A stretch of 64,000 nucleotides of DNA from Oikopleura dioica (lineage: Eukaryota; Chordata; Appendicularia; Copelata; Oikopleuridae): positions 5,332,001 through 5,396,000 of the forward strand of contig OU015569.1 of NCBI GenBank assembly GCA_907165135.1, in the 5' to 3' direction. Shown here one piece after another: positions 1 through 9,628 of the stretch. The notes under the pieces are model-generated. The model searched no databases. It was not told where the DNA came from and saw only the letters and a list, made by a program, of their open reading frames with translations. The translations under genes and the position numbers were made by a program. Every line of letters starts with the position of its first letter. Position 1 is the stretch's first letter.

Positions 1-1591
1 TGGACATGTTGCCTCCGTAGGCCTTGATAATGGCGTGACCAGGACAGAGATCCCACTTTTTGATCAGAGTAGTGTGGATGTAAGCTTCTGCGACACCTTC
101 GAAGAGACTGACCGCTTTATAACCTACATATATCGATAAACCCCTGATGCATGTTTCAAAACTATACCAGCGCCGCCAGCAGGGACGACAGTGACATCTT
201 CACCGAGACTGGCCTTGGCGACATCCTTGACACCACCAGCGTGAGATCGAGAAACGATGACAGAGTTCTTGGGAGCCTAAAAAGCGTGTCGATATTTTTA
301 AGAGACTGTGTTGACTTACGCTGGCAGAGTTGTCAACCATGTTTCCACCGTGGCCAACCCAAGCCCAAGAAGTAGACTTTTCGAATGGTTTATGGATGAT
401 ACCAGCGATTGGCTTTTCGTCTATAAATGCAATTTTCATCACAGAATAATAATTGTTAGGAGCTTACCGTAAACAATGCAGACCATAGTGGTGACGTACT
501 GACGAAGATCTTCAGTGTATTCTTGAGTGGCGTCGAGGGGATCGATCCAGACTGTGATTCGGTTGGGGTCGAGGAATTCGTCAGAAGTGAGAATTCTGTC
601 GACCTGATAAGAATATATTGAATCGTTAGAATATACAACAAATCTCACCTCTCGGTTTCGGTTGGAAGGAGCGGCAACAGCGTCCAAATCGGGCTTGGCG
701 GTGTGTTCTTCAGAGACAACGTGAATGGTTGGGAAGTACTTGGTAAAACCGAAGGTCATTGCCTTGTGTGATTCCTAGAATGGTCAAGATAATTAAAGTG
801 AAAGATTGAAGATAGATTTACTTTGTCTCCGTTTGTGACTGGATCGTCAGCGCCAATATCGCCAGCGGCGACATCGTCGTGAGTGCCCTTTGAAGCCTGT
901 CCAATGTCGGGGGAGTTTCGAATGTCGACGAGGATCTTGCCACCTCGTTCGGCGAATTCGATTGAAGCCTTGATCAGCTCTAGAATGATGATAATAAAGC
1001 GAATTAACGGGTAAAGATGGTACCTTTCATGGAAACTTGAGTTGCAGTGGACTGAAGGGGCACTGGTGCGGGCACCAGGATGTAGTAACAGAGTGCAATC
1101 ATAGAGAAGAATCCAACGAGAAGACCAAGAGGGGAAATTCTGACGCCGGTGTTACCAAGTCTCACCTAAAAAGACATACTCAATAACTGTCCAACAAGTA
1201 ATTGAACATGGAATGATTGCACCTTAATTATTTGAAAGGTCAATTATATAAAAAATCGCAATTATTTTTATTATTCGAGAACATTTTAGACACTGACATC
1301 GAGGTGACATCTTAGACTCACATAGCGAAAATGTTTGCGGGCGAACTAAATTTAGTTTAATTTGAAAAGTAGGAAACAAAGACTTTCGAGAAAATCAAGA
1401 AAATGAACACCGGAAGGATAGAACATGATTTACCTCCTAAAAAGGGTCAAGAAGAGGTTTCATTTTGCGAAAAAGTCCAACTGGGCAGTTTCACCCGTGA
1501 TTAAATCTAAATAAAGCAGCGAATTTTTGCTCACCTGAAGCTTTTGCAAAGCGGAGAGTTTACCCAGTGGGGCATACTTAGTATCCGACAT
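1..1591 (-). CDS. BPNT2: Golgi-resident PAP phosphatase (IMPAD1/BPNT2), 3' end outside the window
   Basis: Member of the inositol monophosphatase superfamily that hydrolyses 3'-phosphoadenosine 5'-phosphate to AMP in the Golgi lumen, relieving product inhibition of sulfotransferases. The start at 1591 gives MSDTKYAPLGKLSALQKLQ, followed by an exon with a hydrophobic anchor (SPLGLLVGFFSMIALCYYIL), matching the type II topology of the family. The metal-binding motif WIDPLDATQEYTE lies near 500-560, then IIHKPF near 390, and the second family motif WDLCPGHAII near 20-55. Several introns of about 45-60 bp separate the exons; joining VY to DEKPIAG at about 424-470 uses a normal GT-AG intron. The C-terminus continues beyond base 1. 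Last of seven minus-strand genes in a row. Family assignment is firm; exact exon ends are inferred. Confidence 0.9.
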
Positions 1592-1922
1592 TTCCTTTCT
1601 TAAAATAAGTAAATTATTAGCAAACCGGTTTTCGATAAATGGATCTTTCGCCCGTAACAGTTGAGGGGAAATAGCGCGCGTTCGAGGCCCATTAGTGTAT
1701 AAAAAATAATTGTCGTATCAGTAATTACGAATGTGATGAAGAAAGTGGGGGCCCAGCGGAGATTGACGGAATACAGGAGATAAAAGTGAATGTAAAATAT
1801 CGAGATCGAGCCATTCCTGAGTTTGGGGACTTGCTGAATTCTTATTTTAAATGGCGAATAACTGAGGGTGGAAAGGACTGCGAAATTGTATTCCCATTAG
1901 GTTGAGGTCGTTGGGTTATTGT
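1592..1922. other. Intergenic spacer PSMD9/BPNT2
   Basis: About 330 bases between the PSMD9 stop and the BPNT2 start. No convincing coding exon on either strand. It presumably holds the PSMD9 3' UTR and the BPNT2 promoter or trans-splice acceptor. Confidence 0.5.
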
Positions 1923-2660
1923 TCATTTGTTGATGTTCTTGGGCTTCGGTAAGGTTTGTGATATTATCGGTGAAAGTGCAGCCAGTGAGACCGGGACCGT
2001 TCCACTTTTTGGATGAACGATGACGATCTTTGTCTCTTCGGTAGGAAACTTGCGGCGGATGACGAATTCCACGGAGCTATTCGCTTTCGATTTGATGATA
2101 TTCATCATTTCCCGAGCATGTGTGTAGTCTTTTTCAATCAAATTCTCCACCCGTAGAACCGCGTCTCCTTCCATCAGTCCCGCCAAATCAGCTGGGCTTC
2201 CGGGCTGCAATTATTTCGTTATCAGAAATACTCGAAAAGAAATGGTTAACCTGAATCACTTTTATGTAGCAAATTTGTTTGTAGTTTTTATAAGTGGTTT
2301 CAAGAGGAACTTCTTGGAACTTTCGAGGCAATGACGGCCCTTTTTTGAACTTGTGGAGGTCGTGAAGCGCGGCTTCGATTCTTTTCATGATATCTTTGTG
2401 ATCATTTTGCGCGCAAACAAAGCGGTTCCGAGCGAATCTTCAGTAAGTTTAAGTTAGTTTGGCCGATAAATCAAGTAAGGTTACCTGATTTCTTCTATGT
2501 TTAGGTCAGCACGGGGGAATCCATGAGCGTCAACCAGTTGCTCGTCGTATTTAGCATTAGCGTAGTGAACTGCAAGTAATTCTTCCAAATCATCTTTTTC
2601 TTTCATCAACTTTTTGAGTGCCTCCTCGAACGTCATTTTAGAGCGGTCAACTGATGGCAT
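1923..2660 (-). CDS. PSMD9: 26S proteasome assembly chaperone PSMD9 (p27), PDZ protein
   Basis: PSMD9/p27 helps assemble the ATPase base of the 19S proteasome regulator. The first exon from 2660 (MPSVDRSKMTFEEALKKLM) contains the family signature HGFPRADLNIEEIR, equivalent to the EGYPRSDVDLYQVR region of animal p27. The second exon carries the conserved RNRFVCAQNDHKDIMKRIE stretch with VEEALH-type helix. The third encodes a PDZ-like module with the carboxylate-binding-loop-adjacent PGSPADLAGL motif. Two introns are visible: donor near 2486, and donor near 2251 with acceptor CAG near 2211. Length is similar to the roughly 220-residue family. TEX9 ends only 139 bases upstream on the same strand, a spacing compatible with co-transcription. 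Confidence 0.88.
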
Positions 2661-2798
2661 TTAGTCTAAAATCGAAATCGTAAGGAGAGGAACTCTTTAT
2701 AAAAATGAAGAGGTCAAGATTTGTAAGAAAATAAAAGGAAAGGTATAAATTGGAAGTGAAAAGGGAAGGTGTCTGGCTCTTCAAAAGCGAAGAACGGA

Positions 2799-4372
2799 TT
2801 ATTTCCAGTCGAGAACGCGCATGAACTCTTGCTCGGAGAAGTCGAGGACGCGCGCCGCCTCCAAATGCGTGCACTTGTTGCGCAGCACCTCAATCAGCTT
2901 CGACTGCTTCTGAATAACGGACTTGTACTCGCTTACTAGCTTTTTTTGGCGCGCAGTCTCAGCCGTTGCTTCGTTGTATTGGGCCTTGGCAACGACGCCG
3001 TCGTCTTTGTGTTTGCGTGTCATCTCCGCCATTTCGAGTTTGTATTTTTGAGCCTAGCAAAATTATTAGATATTTGAATTATCAAAAATATAAACAAGAA
3101 ATTGAATCTTTCTTCGATAAGTTCAAAAAGCTACCAGATAAGTAAAAATGTATTTTACCTCTTCAAGAGCTCTCTGCAGCCGCACATCATTCTGCTGTTG
3201 TTTGGGCTTCACAGTTTTCTTGGCTCGTTTAAGATCATCAAGTTCTCTTCGGATAAGTTTCAGCTCGCGCTGCGCCTCTTCTTTTTCCTTGCTTGCGTCT
3301 GTGGCGGCTATTTATTCGCGTTAGATCGAAATTCAAAACTCCTTGTTCCAAATATCTTACCATTTTTAGACTTGATGAGATCTTTCTTCAGCTTTTCATT
3401 TTGTTTCGTGAGGAATTCGGTGCTTTCGCCGTTGGTCTGTGCCTCTCGCTTGGCTTTGTGTAGCTTGTCGCCTGTTTTTTGAAGTTCTTTGGTCAATTTT
3501 TTCACTTCTTCTTCGAGCACGGTGACGCGGGCTTTGAGGAATCGTTCGCGGCCCTCTGCAGGCACTCGTTGGTCTACGTTGATTTGGGCATGTTCTAAAT
3601 AAGTCCTCAAAAAATCATGATTTCAATTATTAGACGATAATCTCTCTATGAAAATTCTTTCACTAACCGTTGTAGTCGTTCAGGTCGATTCTGGATTTAA
3701 TCTCGTCAAGGTTCGCTGCGAATTGCGTTCGATCGTCAAGGTCAACCAGCTTTCCAAGGTTGCTTGCCGGCTCAACATCGACACTTTTCACGAGCTCTAA
3801 GTTGTTGATTGGTATTCTGTCGATTATCCTTGGGCCAGAACAAAAATAAAACTTGCAAGCGTCGCATCTTGGCAATAGCCAAAACAATCGGCCCACTAGC
3901 GAAACAGCTATCTTTATGCCTAATTGGGAATTAGACAATACCAGGATTTCCTTTTTTTGTGCCGGGAAAATAAAAAGGCGGACTCGTAAAATTGAGGATG
4001 AGGTAAGTGACCATTTCGATTGTGGCCAAGACAAAAGGATTTTACTAATAAATCATCATTACGATGTTTACAAGACGTGGGAAAATTCAATAATGAAATG
4101 AATAGGAATCATGATGTTTTATGCAATTATGAGCATAAATCTGTTTAAAATAGCTTAAGACTACTAATTGTTTTAAAATTTCAAAGAATAAATCTAAAGA
4201 AAGGAAAACTCCGCAAATTACCTATGAGCGTGTCCATATCCTCATCCGATTGTGTTGTGTCCTTTTCGATGTTTTCATTTTGCTTTGGTTCTTCGTTGAG
4301 AATCTCATTGGCGAGCGATAAGGCTTTATTTATTTCCTGATCTCTCAACTGCAACGCGTCCAGAGCGTCCAT
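2799..4372 (-). CDS. TEX9: TEX9-like coiled-coil protein
   Basis: Coiled-coil protein of the testis-expressed 9 family, which occurs in ciliated animals; its biochemical role is not established. The start at 4372 gives MDALDALQLRDQEINKALSL, resembling the N-terminal ALEEEYKRLNAEL helix of TEX9. The middle exons carry a DDRTQF...IKSRIDLNDYN segment and a long heptad-rich coil with GRERFLKARVTVLEEEV, aligned with the TEX9 IRFLKAKLHVMQEEL stretch. The last exon ends with QSKLIEVLRNKCTHLEAAR and FSEQEFMRVLDW, which closely tracks the diagnostic TEX9 C-terminus (LIDILKRQKMHIEAAKML, FTEEEFMKALEW). At least five short introns are implied. Assignment rests mainly on that terminal motif. Confidence 0.85.
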
Positions 4373-5005
4373 TCTAAAGCTGACGCAGGCGATAAAAAGG
4401 GGTTGTTTAATTAAGTGTTAGCATTTCCGTATTCGTAACATCAGGCGGTATTTTTTTCGCGTTTTACGGCGCCTAGAGCGAGGGCTAGAGCACAACATTG
4501 TAACTTAGCTGCGGTTTGTTATCAGCGGGACCGGTAGGGAACACGACCCACCGACCCCGCCCAAGGGGAGCCATGAACTTATTACGACGCCATTTACGAC
4601 TACTGGAACTTTTTCAAGCTCAACTCAAGTGAAATCAAAACACTTGGCGAACGCTTGAGTTCGTGTTCCCGGAGTGGACTTGGCAGAGCGCGAGAAATTC
4701 CTCAATATAAATCTCTATTCGTTATTTTTTCAAGACACCCAAGTTTTTGCTGACACAGCCGTTCTATCTTGCAAGCTTTTCAAAAATAAACGAACTTCTA
4801 ATCAGCTCGGGAATAATCTATTGATGAAAAATAGGATCAACTTGAGAGTCCTCAAAAAAACTTAGCGTATGAGTCATACGATATCACTTAGGAAGTAGCA
4901 ATCGAGTTGGTAATGGATTTTTAGAACAACGAAATTAAAATTCTAATAAAAAAATTTGTCAAACTATCGTAGCAAACAGCTTCGCGAATGAATGAATTGT
5001 TTGTT
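4373..5005. other. Intergenic spacer upstream of TEX9
   Basis: About 630 bases. The part near 4440-4570 is GC-richer and the rest AT-rich. A 63-codon plus-strand reading frame at 4674-4865 has no recognisable features and reads as chance. Probably the TEX9 promoter region. Confidence 0.45.
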
Positions 5006-5652
5006 TTATTTTCTGCATTGCAAAAGAGTGACAAGGATAAATTGCAGGTCATTGTGGATGGCAGTGAAGTCTGATAATTTATTGGTAAGCTCCGTGTGCA
5101 TTGCTTCCGCGGCGTTTTCTAAGTCGCTGAGAATGACGTCTTCAGTGACGATGTTACGAATGCGCTGGTAGAACTCGACCCGGAGGCGCTGATGGGAAGC
5201 TTGTTTGTTTTTGAAATCATCTTCCATGCATCCTAGAACATTTGTTTAGATCTACTCTCGTCTGATTTTTGCTCGTTCGCTATTGATCAGTTATTTTATG
5301 ATCAAGTAATTATCAAAGTACTTTCTGGAGCAAATACAACGGATAACGAATTGAAATCAAGGAAGAGAACATGCTTACCGACAGCCGCGAGGCTGGACTG
5401 CAGCTTGAGTAGGGCACGACGGTCCTTTTCTTTCTTCATTTTGGCTTTGATAAGAATTCGGATGTGCTCAAGAGCATTGGCAATGTCCTTCTCGGTGAGT
5501 TTGATTTCACTGGTAGTCTCGGTGACACGTGTCATCGCCGTGCCGTATGGTTGTCTTCGCACGCGTGTTTCCTCAAAACTCGGAAAGAGTGAGGCTTGAA
5601 ACGAAGCTCCTTCATTCCGCAACAGCGACACTTGTATTTGTGTAAAATTCAT
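5006..5652 (-). CDS. Small helical protein, function unknown
   Basis: Two exons joined by a GT-AG intron (donor just after AAVG near 5377, acceptor TTCTAG near 5234) give a protein of about 190 residues from the ATG at 5652, or about 150 from the internal ATG at 5535. The second half is strongly helical and charged (KMKKEKDRRALLKLQSSL, then HQRLRVEFYQRIRNIV and ENAAEAMHTELTNKLSDF). No signal peptide or membrane segment. I do not recognise the family; length and helical content would fit a subunit of a larger coiled-coil assembly, but that is only an impression. It lies between an MFS transporter and TEX9 on the same strand. Confidence 0.6.
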
Positions 5653-6087
5653 ATTCTTGGCTCCCTGCCAGTGCGCCGTGGGAGAACAATCAATTTCTCT
5701 CTTCGCGTTAAAAAAACGAAAAGCCCTCAAAACTGGTCGATGACGCGATTGAATTCGAAATAAATTTCTACTCCGTGGTTTGAAAATATAGAATAAGGGG
5801 AACGTTCGAGTGGGTGTCAAGAGCGCCCATTTATGATTTCCAAACAATAGTGAATAAAGACGCCAAGCGTAAAACAGACGGTGAAGTTCACATTGGATGA
5901 TTCTCTGCAGCTGATAGCGCGGCTTTGTCTTTAGAAACGCATTTGGAGCGTGAAATTGCAAGAAAAAAAGCGAACCATCTTGATTTGAACCGATTCGAAA
6001 AGGAAGGAAGTATATTCTACAGAAAATAGCATTGGGCATTGAAATAAAATAAAGAACTTGGTAACAGATTACGATTGAAACGTTGGA
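5653..6087. other. Intergenic spacer
   Basis: About 435 bases between the MFS transporter stop and the next minus-strand start. One minus-strand frame stays open through much of it but lacks recognisable motifs and has unusual composition. I see no exon. Confidence 0.4.
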
Positions 6088-7789
6088 TTAGGCATCGTTA
6101 GCTAAAAGAGGTTGGCGATCGGAACTGCCGATTCTCGTCCTGTTGCCATTTCGTTGAGCTCGCTCAAGCTCGGCGACAGTAGAGGGCAACTGAGTACCGC
6201 GAGTTTCAGCGAGGAAAAGGGCAGCTAACGCGCTTATCAAGCCAGCCGCTGAAAGTATCACGTAAACGAAATAGGAACGATCTTCGGTAAACATATTCGG
6301 AAGTAGCGGAGCTTGCCAATGATGTTATTAATTTTAAGCAACGAGTTGTTACGAAATAAGTTGCGAAAATGACTAGACGAGCTAGTCACAGTAAATAATA
6401 ACTATCCTTCATTTTCACAAAAGCAAGTGTAACATCATTTCCTATGATTCCTCCAATACGGGCACAGCACGATGAAATGGCTAGACCGACAGAGCGAACA
6501 TCGCTTGGGAAAAGCTCCCCGCCGTAAATGTAAATCAGGAGAATGCTGCTGCCACGCAGAGCTTGCCAAACATCGCCGATCCCAAGACAGCGGAAGAAGA
6601 GCCTTCCTGACCGGCGTGATGAATGAGTGCGAAGATTGTCGAGAAACAGCCTAGAAAGACGCCAAAGAAAGAAAGGGAAGTTGAGCGACGGCGGCCGAAG
6701 AATTCGGACTCCATGAGGTAAAATGCAATAATGTAGGAAGGAATTTCGACCAGTCCAGAAAGGCAAAGAGAAACGTTTGGATTAGGATGAAGTCCTGATA
6801 GGTTGAGAGTCAAACCATAATAGCAAAGAGAAGCGGAAAACCATAGAATGCCCATGATCGTTACACGGGAAATTACTGCTTCTATGAGAAGAAATTAATC
6901 AAGCTGAAGGTTCGCTCATTTTTCTTACTGTTAAAAATCATCATACATCCAGCGGCTTCACCAGCAGGCGGGGACTTTAACTCAGGTGGGTCCATCTTGA
7001 TGCCATTCTTGTTAGCGAGCAAGACAAAAGCAGCAGCACTTTCATCAATGCGGTTTTGAGAAAGCAGCCACCGCGGCGATTCAGGGATTCCAATAAATAA
7101 GGGCAAGAGCGAGAAAATAAAAGGAAGACTGGAAATGAGGAGGATCGTAGAGTAGGAGTCAAATAATTGTCCGATAAGAGCGAGGAAAGCGATTCCGATT
7201 GCAAATACACCTGGCGAAATGTTGCCAGAAATGGCCCAGACGTTTGATGGCAGCAACTCTTGCTGGTAAACGAAACCGACGAGGCCAAGACCGCCTGTCA
7301 AAAAGCCGGAAACAAGGCGAAATGCTACAAGTATAATAATGCGAAATGAAATTTTCTATAATCTATATCTGAAAAACAAGAAAGAAAGTTTACCAAGAAA
7401 AGAGTTGACAGACCAGCAAAGCGTTCCGAATACTTGAAGGATAATCAACAAAGGAAGCACTGCAAAATATGGGCGCTTGCGGCCATAAGTATCAGCGACG
7501 ATCCCCATCACAAAGTTGCCACCCATGACACCAAGCATATAGATTGAACTTGCCAAAGACACTTGCAACTCGCTCAGGTGCCAGGGCCATTCTTCATTTT
7601 TCAAAATCGGCGTTAGGATGACCATGAGACACATTTGAAAAGCGACAAGAACCTGCGTTGTCACTAAATAAAGGGTTGATGCATGTGTGTTTCCTGCTGA
7701 ATATTACATTGAAGCCCAAATGTGTAGTAGGAGTACCATCCTAGTGATTTCCCATTAGTGACGATTTCGAAGGCCTGATCGGCGTCCAT
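6088..7789 (-). CDS. MFS transporter, SVOP/SLC22-like
   Basis: Twelve-helix major facilitator transporter, probably for an organic solute at a membrane; the substrate cannot be read from sequence. The start at 7789 (MDADQAFEIV) matches the family N-terminal 'ExAvExxGfG' region. Motif A is clear in the loop after TM2 (GIVADTYGRKRPYF). The PESPRWLLSQNR motif follows TM6, and the C-terminal half has YGGELFPSDVRSVGLAISS with ARIGGIIG, then LAETRGTQLP at the end, all hallmarks of the SV2/SVOP/SLC22 group. A second, clearer SVOP gene lies at 47.3 kb. The join after the first exon (YYTF to VTTQVLV) appears to need a GG-AG intron near 7667-7721. Exon ends between 6290 and 6390 are uncertain. Confidence 0.8.
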
Positions 7790-7946
7790 TCTGCAAATCT
7801 CGACGATAAAGTATGCAATTGCAAGAAATCGAAAACAAGATTTGGCAATGAAAGTGGATATCATGTTTGGAAGTGAACAGCAAGGAATGTGAGTGAAATA
7901 ATGAACCGCACAGATGTGAAAGAATAATTTTCAAACAAAAGAAGAA

Positions 7947-9260
7947 TCAATCCCAAAGAGAGATTCCCTTCTTGTCTTTTGTTGCTTCCGCCCACTCGGC
8001 AAACTCCTCGAGCGCTTGTTGGCGACGAACAGCGGCCTCTTTTTCTTTTTGTATGGCGAGTTTCTTCTTCATCTCTTCGACCTTGATTTTCAATTCGGCC
8101 TCTTCACTCTTCAAGTTGATGAGCCGGATGATTTCGTTGACGTCCCCGCTATAATTTTTATTGAATATATTTTTAAAGCTGATCTAGACCTACCCGCAGG
8201 ATTCGAGCTTGTGAACGATACGGTCCCGGGCCGTCTCGATCTCGGCCGAAACATCAAGGAGATTTTGGCCGGTCTGAGAAGACACCTGCGCTTCGTCAGC
8301 CTTGAGAGATTTTCTAGCTTCTTCGACAGCTTCTTTCAACGGATCTAAAATAGTTCTGTTACTTTCTGATTTCCTGGTTCAAATTAATTACCCAGCTGGG
8401 TGACGAGTGCTTCTAAATGAGTAAGCTCCTCTCGGGTCTTCTCAGCGCTTTCAGCTTCCTCTACTCTCGCTTTTTTCTCTTGATAGATCGCGTTGACTTC
8501 TTGCAGTTCTGCGATCAACTTCTCGAACTTCGTGCGCTGCCTTTTGTTCAGCGCCTTTCGCTGCTTCGGTCCCTTATCACGGAACAGCTGGTTGAACCAG
8601 CGTTGATAGGAGACGATCCGCTGTAGCTGGAGAGGGTCAATGTTCTTGAGCCTTTCCGGGTCGCGGATCGCCTCCATCATCGGCTGGAGGCTGTTCACCA
8701 CTAAAAATATTTTACTTCACTGTCAGCCATTATTACTCAGAACATATATTTAAATACTAAAAAGAACTTACTGTGAACCGCGCTGATCTCAATCTTCGTC
8801 ATCAGGGCCCCATTAGGCCAGCTGGTGATGCCAGCGGCGAAAGGGGCCTTCTCGGGAAGCGTCGTTGTGGCATCTTTCGCCCTCGCCTTGGAAGCAAGAC
8901 TGCCAGTGCTGGAGCTCGGCCGCATGTTTGTCCCTTTACAAAATGATTAAAATATCCCTCTTATTAATCAGTTTACCTGGAGTCTTTCCAGCCTTCGAGG
9001 AGAGTGCGTTATCCGATTTCGAAGAGGCCAGCGACCTTTTTGAAACCGGTCGTTTGGTCTTCCCAGAATCCGCTAAAATAATAAATGAAACAGTCAGTAA
9101 GCAAATATGTCTAACCTCTAGGGGCCTTCAACGGCGAAGAGGCCGATCCAGGCTCAAACTTGGACTCGTTGAGTGTTTTATCGCTCAAGAGCGTGGCGTT
9201 CGCACTAGCCACCTTCTTCTCGGCGGCTTGGCGATATCTAGAGGCTACGAATCGGGACAT
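7947..9260 (-). CDS. Coiled-coil protein with basic Ser-rich N-terminus
   Basis: Start at 9260 (MSRFVASRYRQAAEKKVASA). Exons run through a Lys/Ser/Pro-rich disordered segment (SGKTKRPVSKRSLASSKS, RPSSSTGSLASKARAK), then a helical block with RDPERLKNIDPLQLQRIV and a long charged coiled coil, ending ATKDKKGISLWD with stop at 7947. Introns of about 40-60 bp fall near 9110-9075, 8980-8937, 8770-8702, 8395-8346 and 8195-8155. The basic N-terminus with an ASRYRQ motif followed by coiled coil resembles HAUS8-type microtubule-binding augmin subunits (ESRYLQY), but the similarity is too short to name it. It lies 158 bases upstream of the MFS gene on the same strand. Confidence 0.7.
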
Positions 9261-9628
9261 CTCTCAATCAATTCTTTAATAATATTCTCTGTGAATGAAA
9301 GATGTTCTCGATTTTATTAATTAAATAAAAGAAAACATAGTGTATACGGGCACGTGAAGAAAAGCCGAGCAATTGGCCAGAGAGAGGGAATCGTCATTTG
9401 GTAACGAAATTTACGTTACAAACAGGGAGAACTATTAAATCCGCTGGACCATCAGTTATAATTTAGCACCAACACGTACAATAGGTTTGAACTGGACGGA
9501 ATGCGCCAAGCGAAGAGGCAGTTTATGGCTTTATATTTGTTTGGCAAGTGCTAGGCGATAAATTAATGGAGGAAAGGGAGCGAAGATAAAGCACTGTAAG
9601 ATAAATGAATAAGCGTAGCATAATCAAA
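9261..9628. other. Intergenic spacer WDR6/coiled-coil gene
   Basis: About 370 bases between the WDR6 stop and the next minus-strand start. No exon seen. A 78-codon plus-strand frame starting at 9605 is antisense to WDR6. Confidence 0.45.
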
